The notes under the pieces were generated by a model. It ran no database searches. It saw nothing but the letters and a program-made list of their open reading frames with translations, and had not been told where the DNA came from. 64,000 nt of DNA from CAZLFQ01 sp964558975 (GTDB lineage Bacteria > Pseudomonadota > Alphaproteobacteria > Rickettsiales > Midichloriaceae): positions 186,001-250,000 of the forward strand of contig CAZLFQ010000002.1 in the NCBI GenBank assembly GCA_964558975.1, written 5' to 3'. Of this stretch, positions 59,123 through 64,000 are shown piece by piece. A program made the position numbers and the translations under genes. The first letter of the stretch is position 1; every line of letters begins with the position of its first letter.

Positions 59123-59667
59123 TTTTGAAAACCCAATTTTGCAAATCCTTCTTCTAGGGTATCCACAAATCTGAATGAATCAAGAACCCAAGCTGGCGCA
59201 AATTTTTCTTCAATAATGTGATTAATAAGATCTCTCATCTTATCCCAATAACCTTTATGATTTATAACAATGATAGGCTTTTTATGATCACCCAAATATT
59301 TCAGTGTAACAATCTCAAAAAATTCATCCAGCGTTCCAAATCCACCAGGTAGAATGAAAAAAGCATCAGACTTCTCGAACAGATCCTGCTTTCTTTGATA
59401 CATAGTATCAACTATGTAAGTATGATCCATATCTTTATTTAGAGGCTCTCTTTGATTTAATATTTTAGGATAAACTCCAGTTACAACCGCCCCACTGCTA
59501 TGAGCTGCTCTCGCAACAGCACCCATTAATCCTGAATCTCCACCACCATAAACTAGGCCAATCCCATGTTTTGCTATTAGCTTGCCGCAATCTGTAGCTA
59601 ACATTTTAAAATCGTCAGATACTTGAGTACTAGCTCCACAAAACACGCCTAAATTTTTAATTTCCAT
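59119..59667 (-). CDS. LOG-family phosphoribohydrolase
   Basis: 182 residues. The lysine-decarboxylase-like family motif PGGFGTLDE is present in a canonical setting (FFILPGGFGTLDEFFEI), with LVYGGGDSGLMGAVA and the Arg in MYQRKQDL. These proteins cleave nucleoside 5'-monophosphates to free base and ribose-5-phosphate, including cytokinin activation. Here a housekeeping nucleotide-salvage role is more likely than hormone synthesis. It is coupled to dapB. Confidence 0.92.
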   Translation of the reverse strand: MEIKNLGVFCGASTQVSDDFKMLATDCGKLIAKHGIGLVYGGGDSGLMGAVARAAHSSGAVVTGVYPKILNQREPLNKDMDHTYIVDTMYQRKQDLFEKSDAFFILPGGFGTLDEFFEIVTLKYLGDHKKPIIVINHKGYWDKMRDLINHIIEEKFAPAWVLDSFRFVDTLEEGFAKLGFQK

Positions 59668-59746
59668 ACTTTTTTGTTTAATAATTGATTTAGTGAGTAC
59701 TTGGTATATACTGGGCGAAATTAACTTTCAAACGTTTTTTCTGTTT

Positions 59747-60412
59747 ATGATTAAGGATCTAATTTCATTTTTGCCCTCTATACACAAGGAAGGATACCTG
59801 TTTATCGGCATATTCTTAGTGGTTACTTTATTAGCTTTGGCATTCTCTAAATGGCTTGGCACTGTATTTTTGATCTTAACCGTCTGGTGTGTATGCTTTT
59901 TCAGAGATCCTGAGCGTGTAACTCCGCAAGATGCAAATCTTGTGGTAAGCCCTGCTGACGGCAAAGTAGTACAAATCGTTGATGATGCTACTGCCCCAAT
60001 TGAGCTAGATATGGGGGATAAAAAGTTCAAAAAAGTAAGCATATTCTTGAGCGTTTTTGATGTGCATGTTAATAGAATTCCAATTGCTGGGAAGATCAAA
60101 GCCCTCCACTATCATCCAGGACAATTTTTAAACGCTTCTTTTGACAAAGCAAGCGACCTGAATGAAAGACAAACTGTTTTAATTGAAACGCCAAGCGGTG
60201 AATCAGTTCCAGTTGTTCAAATCGCAGGTTTGGTTGCTCGTCGAATTGTTTGTAATCTTGATGAAAACCAAGAAGTTAAAACCGGAGACAGGTTTGGAAT
60301 CATACGTTTTGGCAGCAGAACAGATTTATATCTTCCTCAAAACACACCAGTGAATGTTTTAGTTGGACAATATATGATTGGTGGAGAAACAGTAATCGCC
60401 AAATTGAAATAA
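59747..60412 (+). CDS. psd: Phosphatidylserine decarboxylase proenzyme (short alphaproteobacterial type)
   Basis: 221 residues from ATG 59747, whose N terminus (MIKDLISFLPSIHKEGYLFIG) matches the rickettsial enzyme. An ATG 18 codons upstream adds non-conserved sequence. It makes phosphatidylethanolamine. Signatures are VSPADGKVV, FDVHVNRIP, HYHPGQFLNASFDKASDLNERQ and the self-cleavage site RFGSRTDLYLP, where the Ser of GS becomes the pyruvoyl group. Two membrane segments lie near the N terminus. It is followed five bases later by pssA, giving the full PS to PE branch. Confidence 0.95.
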   Translation: MIKDLISFLPSIHKEGYLFIGIFLVVTLLALAFSKWLGTVFLILTVWCVCFFRDPERVTPQDANLVVSPADGKVVQIVDDATAPIELDMGDKKFKKVSIFLSVFDVHVNRIPIAGKIKALHYHPGQFLNASFDKASDLNERQTVLIETPSGESVPVVQIAGLVARRIVCNLDENQEVKTGDRFGIIRFGSRTDLYLPQNTPVNVLVGQYMIGGETVIAKLK

Positions 60413-60417
60413 TCAAA

Positions 60418-61167
60418 ATGATTCGCCACAAAAAAATATCATCTGTCCCAATTCAAAGACTAGTGCCGAACTTTATAACCATAATCGGTTTGTGTTTAGG
60501 TATTAGCTCAATTAGATATGCACTTGATGAAAAATGGGTGATCGCAGTAAGTCTTATATTGATCGCTGGGTTTCTCGATGGCATTGACGGCAGACTTGCT
60601 AGAATGCTGAATGTAACCAGTAAATTTGGTGCACAGCTAGATTCTTTAGCTGATATCGTGAGTTTTGGCGTTGCCCCTGCAATCCTGATTTATCTGTGGT
60701 CGCTTTATGCAATACCTGTAAAAGGTGTTGGCTGGTCATTTGTTCTTTTTTACGTAACATGCTCAGCATTAAGGCTAGCTCGCTTTAATGCCGCACTTGA
60801 AGATCCAAAGGAAAAAAACAAATCTATGAGTTATTTTACTGGCTTGCCAATGCCATCTGCTGCAGGCATCAGTCTTATTCCTTTAATTCTCACATTCGAT
60901 TTATGCGAACCTGACACATTCAATTATTTCTTTGTAGCTCCATATGTGACACTGGTTGGGTTTTTAATGGTAAGTAGAATACCTCTGTTCTCTTTTAAAA
61001 ATATTTCTATAAAATCTGAAATAGTACCTCTAGTACTAGTTACAACTGCAATACTTATTGCAGGAATATTAGTAGAACCTTGGATTTTACTGCCTCTTTT
61101 TGGGATTGCTTATTTGGCTACAATTCCTTTAAGCGTTTATACCTACTGGAAATCTGGCCAAAAATAG
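60418..61167 (+). CDS. pssA: CDP-diacylglycerol--serine O-phosphatidyltransferase
   Basis: 249 residues, about eight membrane helices. The CDP-alcohol phosphatidyltransferase motif DGIDGRLARMLNVTSKFGAQLDSLAD keeps all metal-binding Asp residues. It makes phosphatidylserine from CDP-DAG and serine, feeding psd immediately upstream. Gene order psd-pssA is the same as in Rickettsia. Six bases separate the genes. Confidence 0.95.
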   Translation: MIRHKKISSVPIQRLVPNFITIIGLCLGISSIRYALDEKWVIAVSLILIAGFLDGIDGRLARMLNVTSKFGAQLDSLADIVSFGVAPAILIYLWSLYAIPVKGVGWSFVLFYVTCSALRLARFNAALEDPKEKNKSMSYFTGLPMPSAAGISLIPLILTFDLCEPDTFNYFFVAPYVTLVGFLMVSRIPLFSFKNISIKSEIVPLVLVTTAILIAGILVEPWILLPLFGIAYLATIPLSVYTYWKSGQK

Positions 61168-61181
61168 TTCTAGTGTAGCTT

Positions 61182-61829
61182 ATGAGCATTGAAGTTAAAA
61201 TTTGCGGACTTACTAGCTTAGAAGCAGTCAATACTGCAATCAAAAGTAAGGCAAAATATGTTGGGTGTTCGTTTTACAAGAACTCGCCCCGAAATATATC
61301 GCCCGAGTTCGCAGCTGAAATTACTGAGTTTGTACCTAATAGTATTTCTAAGGTTGCAGTAACATCTGCTCCAGAATTCGATTTGCTTGATGATATATTC
61401 TATTTCTTTAAACCAACTTTCTTACAATTAGATGACTTTGAATCACCAGAGCGAATCAAAAAAATCAAAAACAAATATGGCTGCAAAATAATTAAAACTA
61501 TTTATATATCATATGAAGACGATCTTTTAGCGATAAAAGATTATGAAGGAGTGGCCGATATGTTTTTGTTCGATTCACGTCACGGCAATGACTTATTTGT
61601 GGAGCTGCCTGAATCCACTTTCGATTGGCAGTTGTTAAAAGGCCTTACAACTCATAAACCTTGGATACTCTCTGGTGGACTCAACAAATTTAACGTGATG
61701 CATGCAGCTAGAATCAGCGGAGCAAAAATAGTTAACGCTTCGTCTACCCTAGAGAGTTCTCCTGGAATAAAAGATCCAAGACTAATCGAAGCTTTTATAA
61801 AAGCCGTTAAAATTGAGAGTTATAGATGA
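61182..61829 (+). CDS. trpF: Phosphoribosylanthranilate isomerase-like protein
   Basis: 215 residues. The opening VKICGLTSLEA carries the catalytic Cys. Asp in MFLFDSRHG and the phosphate-binding SGGL and SPGIKDPRLI are present. LQLD replaces the usual LQLH, and NASSTLESSPG replaces VSSGVE. No other tryptophan genes are in the window. Orphan TrpF-like genes occur in Rickettsia and relatives that cannot make tryptophan, so a different substrate or a remnant function is likely. It overlaps the following amidotransferase gene by four bases. Confidence 0.85.
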   Translation: MSIEVKICGLTSLEAVNTAIKSKAKYVGCSFYKNSPRNISPEFAAEITEFVPNSISKVAVTSAPEFDLLDDIFYFFKPTFLQLDDFESPERIKKIKNKYGCKIIKTIYISYEDDLLAIKDYEGVADMFLFDSRHGNDLFVELPESTFDWQLLKGLTTHKPWILSGGLNKFNVMHAARISGAKIVNASSTLESSPGIKDPRLIEAFIKAVKIESYR

Positions 61830-62551
61830 GCAAAAAACCGATAATAGGCATTTCCTTAGATCATGAGACCAAAGAAACATACTCTTCATTTCCTTGGTAT
61901 GCTTTAAGAGAAAATTACAGCCATTGTGTCGCGAATTTTGGTGCTGTTCCGATATTACTGCCACATATCCCTGAACTTGCATCAAGCTACATGGATATCA
62001 TTGATGGATTGATTTTAACTGGCGGTGATTTCGACATCCACCCGAAATTCTATGGAGAAGAAATAACTAGCGCCAAAGTCTCTACAAAAGATTCTAGAAC
62101 CAAGTTTGAAATGGAAATTTGTAAGAAAAGTATTGAGAAAAAAATACCAATTCTTGGTATTTGCGCCGGCCATCAGTTAATAAACGTCGTGCTTGGAGGG
62201 AGTCTACATCAACATATTCCTGACTCTATTCCTAATCATCTAGTTCACGAGCAGCCCGCTCCAAAACATTTACCCCATCATGATATTGAAGTTGTAAAGG
62301 GATCAATGCTTCATAAAATAGTTGGCAACGAAAAATATAAAGTTAATAGCACCCATCACCAAGCTGTTAAAAAACTTGGCAAAGATCTAATTGTAAGCTC
62401 TAAAGCTTCCGATGGAGTAATTGAGAGCATTGAACATGTATCTCATCCCTTCTGTATTGGCGTAGAATGGCATCCAGAATATTTAGCTTGTAAAGAAGAT
62501 GAGTTATTAATCGAATCATTTGTGACGGCGTGTAAAAATGGAAACAGCTAG
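61826..62551 (+). CDS. Class I amidotransferase, peptidase C26 family
   Basis: 241 residues of the gamma-glutamyl hydrolase (PuuD-like) group. Signatures are PIIGISLDHE, DGLILTGGDFDIHP, the nucleophile elbow LGICAGHQLINVVLGG with Cys, and GVEWHPEYL with His and Glu of the triad. It acts on gamma-glutamyl substrates such as gamma-Glu-GABA; the actual substrate is unknown. Neighbouring TrpF- and RluB-type genes overlap it on either side, so the three are coupled. Confidence 0.9.
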   Translation: MSKKPIIGISLDHETKETYSSFPWYALRENYSHCVANFGAVPILLPHIPELASSYMDIIDGLILTGGDFDIHPKFYGEEITSAKVSTKDSRTKFEMEICKKSIEKKIPILGICAGHQLINVVLGGSLHQHIPDSIPNHLVHEQPAPKHLPHHDIEVVKGSMLHKIVGNEKYKVNSTHHQAVKKLGKDLIVSSKASDGVIESIEHVSHPFCIGVEWHPEYLACKEDELLIESFVTACKNGNS

Positions 62552-63236
62552 AATCGCGAAGATAATAGCTCGCGCAGGTTACTGCTCTCGTAGAGATGCA
62601 GAGAAATTGATTCTTGAAGGTAAAGTTAAGTTGAATGGCAAACTTGTAACTTCACCAGCTCTGAATGTAACCATAAATGATGATATCAGCATAGAAGGCA
62701 AACTACTGAGCAAAGTTAGCAATGAAAGATTATGGCTTTTTTATAAACCTGTTGGCGTTATTACTACTCATAAAGATCCTCAAGGTCGTCAAACCGTATT
62801 CGATATTTTACCTAAAAGTATGCCTAGAGTTGTTTCTGTTGGCAGACTTGATTTAAATACTGAAGGTCTTTTGTTACTCACAAACAGCGGTGAATTAGCG
62901 CGTAAATTTGAACTGCCATCTAACGGTTTGAAAAGAATCTATAGATGCAGAGTTTTTGGTAAACTGACCCCATCTATAATATCAGCTTTAGCAAAAGGAA
63001 TTACGATTGATGGACTTCAATACGGCAAAATTATTGTTAAACCTGAGAAAGATCAAAGCAGTATGAACAACTGGGTTTCAGTTGAATTAACCGAAGGAAA
63101 GAATCGTGAAATAAGAAAAGTATTTGAGTATTTTGACTTGAGGGTAAACAGACTCATCAGAACTAATTACGGGCAATATAGTTTAGAAGGTTTAAAAATT
63201 GGGGAAGTTAGAGAAGTAAAGATTTTAAGAGATTAA
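62538..63236 (+). CDS. rluB: 23S rRNA pseudouridine synthase, RluB/RsuA family
   Basis: 232 residues. An N-terminal S4 RNA-binding domain (RIAKIIARAGYCSRRDAEKLILEGKVKLNGK) precedes the synthase domain with the catalytic Asp motif GRLDLNTEGLLLLTNSGELA. The conserved EGKNREIRKVFEYF ends it. RluB, RluE, RluF and RsuA share these motifs; the S4 domain excludes RluE. RluB is the most common alphaproteobacterial form. It starts 14 bases inside the preceding gene. Confidence 0.88.
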   Translation: METARIAKIIARAGYCSRRDAEKLILEGKVKLNGKLVTSPALNVTINDDISIEGKLLSKVSNERLWLFYKPVGVITTHKDPQGRQTVFDILPKSMPRVVSVGRLDLNTEGLLLLTNSGELARKFELPSNGLKRIYRCRVFGKLTPSIISALAKGITIDGLQYGKIIVKPEKDQSSMNNWVSVELTEGKNREIRKVFEYFDLRVNRLIRTNYGQYSLEGLKIGEVREVKILRD

Positions 63237-63296
63237 TGTTTCTTTACTTATTATGAGAAATCGTAAATTATGTGTGACAAGTCAGGCGCTAAATTG

Positions 63297-63316
63297 TACT
63301 TGATACGTATCACGTA
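63297..63316. promoter_or_regulatory. Palindromic operator candidate of the HigBA module
   Basis: TACTTGATAC (63297-63306) and GTATCACGTA (63307-63316) form a 20-base palindrome with one mismatched pair around a perfect TGATACGTATCA core. It lies 14 bases before the higB start codon. Toxin-antitoxin operons are usually autorepressed by the antitoxin at such a site. A TTGATA/TACTAT pair with 17-base spacing overlaps it, but its -10 sits too close to the higB ATG to be certain. Confidence 0.6.
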
Positions 63317-63329
63317 ATATGCTACTATA

Positions 63330-63611
63330 ATGATAAGAACCTTTAAATGCAAAGAAACAAAGCAAGTTTTTCAAGGCATATCCTCAAGAAAATTTCCTAG
63401 AGATATACAAAAACGAGCTTTAATCAAACTAAGGATGATCGATGCATCTAAAGTGTTGACTGACTTAAAGAGTCCTCCCAGTAACTTTCTAGAGCTTTTA
63501 AAAGGCAATAGAAAAGGCTGTTATAGTATTAGAGTTAATGATCAATGGCGAATTTGCTTTAAATGGAAGGATAATGAAGCTTATGAAGTTGAAATATGTG
63601 ACTATCATTAA
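63330..63611 (+). CDS. higB: HigB-type toxin (RelE/ParE superfamily)
   Basis: 93 residues. It resembles HigB closely: MIRTFKCKETKQVF at the start, RALIKLRMIDAS, then LLKGNRKGCYSIRVNDQWRICFKW and the end VEICDYH, which carry the catalytic basic and His residues of the ribosome-dependent mRNA interferase. Toxin-before-antitoxin order is the hallmark of higBA. Eight bases separate it from the antitoxin gene. Intact length suggests a functional module. Confidence 0.93.
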   Translation: MIRTFKCKETKQVFQGISSRKFPRDIQKRALIKLRMIDASKVLTDLKSPPSNFLELLKGNRKGCYSIRVNDQWRICFKWKDNEAYEVEICDYH

Positions 63612-63619
63612 GGGGAAGA

Positions 63620-63970
63620 ATGACCAAGTATATTGAAAATCCACATCCAGGAGAAATTCTAAAATATGACTTTTTAGAACCACTAGGCCTTAGTCAAAAC
63701 AAATTAGCTAAGTTAATATCTGTTCCAGCTAATAGGATTCATGAAATAGTAAGCGGTGACAGAGGTATAACAGCTGAGACTGATTTAAAACTATGTGCAT
63801 TTTTTGGATTATCTGATGGATATTTTTTACATTTACAAGATTCATACGAGATAATGGAAGCACACCGTCGTATACCTCTAGCCAAGAGCATAGCGGATAT
63901 AAAAAACACTATAAGACCTAAATTCTTCTTCAATACAAAAAGTAGCGTAGAAAAATCAGCTCAAGCTTAA
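63620..63970 (+). CDS. higA: HigA-type antitoxin
   Basis: 116 residues. A Xre-like helix-turn-helix with the family motif ENPHPGEILKYDFLEPLGLSQNKLAKLISVPANRIHEIVSGDRGITAETDLKLCAFFGLSDGYF. It is longer than typical HigA (about 95-105) by a basic C-terminal tail (RPKFFFNTKSSVEKSAQA). AGGGGAAGA lies just before its start. It should neutralise HigB and repress the operon, probably at the palindrome described at 63297. Confidence 0.93.
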   Translation: MTKYIENPHPGEILKYDFLEPLGLSQNKLAKLISVPANRIHEIVSGDRGITAETDLKLCAFFGLSDGYFLHLQDSYEIMEAHRRIPLAKSIADIKNTIRPKFFFNTKSSVEKSAQA

Positions 63971-64000
63971 AACTCACAATTACTTATAACCGTTTGCACG

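Noticed and set aside
63300..63328. TTGATA / TACTAT as the higBA promoter
   Set aside because: Spacing is a good 17 bases, but the predicted transcription start would fall inside or after the higB ATG, so this cannot be the promoter for a full-length toxin as called.
1..64000. CRISPR arrays, insertion sequences, prophage genes or rRNA
   Set aside because: No regularly spaced direct repeats, transposase motifs, phage structural genes or rRNA sequences were seen on reading both strands.

Overview
The window is 64 kb of AT-rich, densely packed bacterial chromosome. The gene content points to a Rickettsiales-type alphaproteobacterium. It has a TlyC/CorC protein, short rickettsial-style phosphatidylserine decarboxylase and phosphatidylserine synthase genes, an orphan TrpF, PleC-type sensor kinases, a class I ribonucleotide reductase without an ATP cone, several ankyrin or effector-like proteins, and dispersed flagellar genes (flgB, flgC, fliE, fliF). 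Flagellar genes, gluconeogenic and pentose-phosphate enzymes (glpX, rpe, transaldolase) and glutamine synthetase suggest a lineage less reduced than Rickettsia, such as a flagellated Midichloriaceae-like or early-branching group. The placement is an inference from gene content only.

Layout. 1-2.4 kb: end of trmFO, a Vat-like acetyltransferase, a GrpB-GNAT fusion. 2.4-7.3 kb (minus): PleC-like histidine kinase, infC (non-AUG start), thrS, plsC. 7.3-11.6 kb: RidA-like protein, a membrane flippase-like protein, a small hydrophobic protein, rpe, glpX-birA. 11.7-16.1 kb: a giant ankyrin protein. 16.2-21 kb: transaldolase-flgB-flgC-fliE, an AsmA-like protein, an SbtA-like bicarbonate transporter, acyltransferase 3. 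21-25.3 kb (minus): glutathione peroxidase, nrdA with a paired NrdR-type operator, a RodZ-like protein, ratA, ygfZ. 25.4-30.3 kb: a divergent PEP carboxylase, a DUF294-type nucleotidyltransferase, an Lrp regulator. 30.5-36.1 kb: phoH-ybeY-corC, then an 833-residue effector-like protein ending in a CaaX-like tetrapeptide and a multi-pass membrane protein. 36.2-38.5 kb (minus): glnA and pdxY. 38.5-39.7 kb: an orphan gene flanked by elaborate nested palindromes. 39.7-43.8 kb: miaB, prfB (programmed frameshift), murB, apaG. 43.9-50.7 kb: two LytM/M23 proteins, an ankyrin-like protein, an EAL-like protein, ispE, rho. 51-55.2 kb: tRNA-Cys, an exported ankyrin-SPOR protein, fliF, ruvC, a histidine-kinase-like protein with Tyr in place of the phosphoacceptor His. 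55.3-64 kb: comM, a DUF721 protein, an exported methyltransferase-like protein, dapB, LOG, psd-pssA, trpF, a C26 amidotransferase, rluB and a HigBA toxin-antitoxin pair.

The observations most worth following are: (1) the DivL-like Tyr-substituted kinase together with a PleC-like kinase; (2) Sec-type signal peptides on the rod proteins FlgB and FlgC; (3) the palindrome-flanked orphan at 38.5-39.7 kb; (4) effector candidates, including the CaaX-like C terminus and the DUF294 nucleotidyltransferase; (5) a bicarbonate transporter and a divergent PEP carboxylase in the same region. No CRISPR array, insertion sequence, prophage or rRNA was seen.
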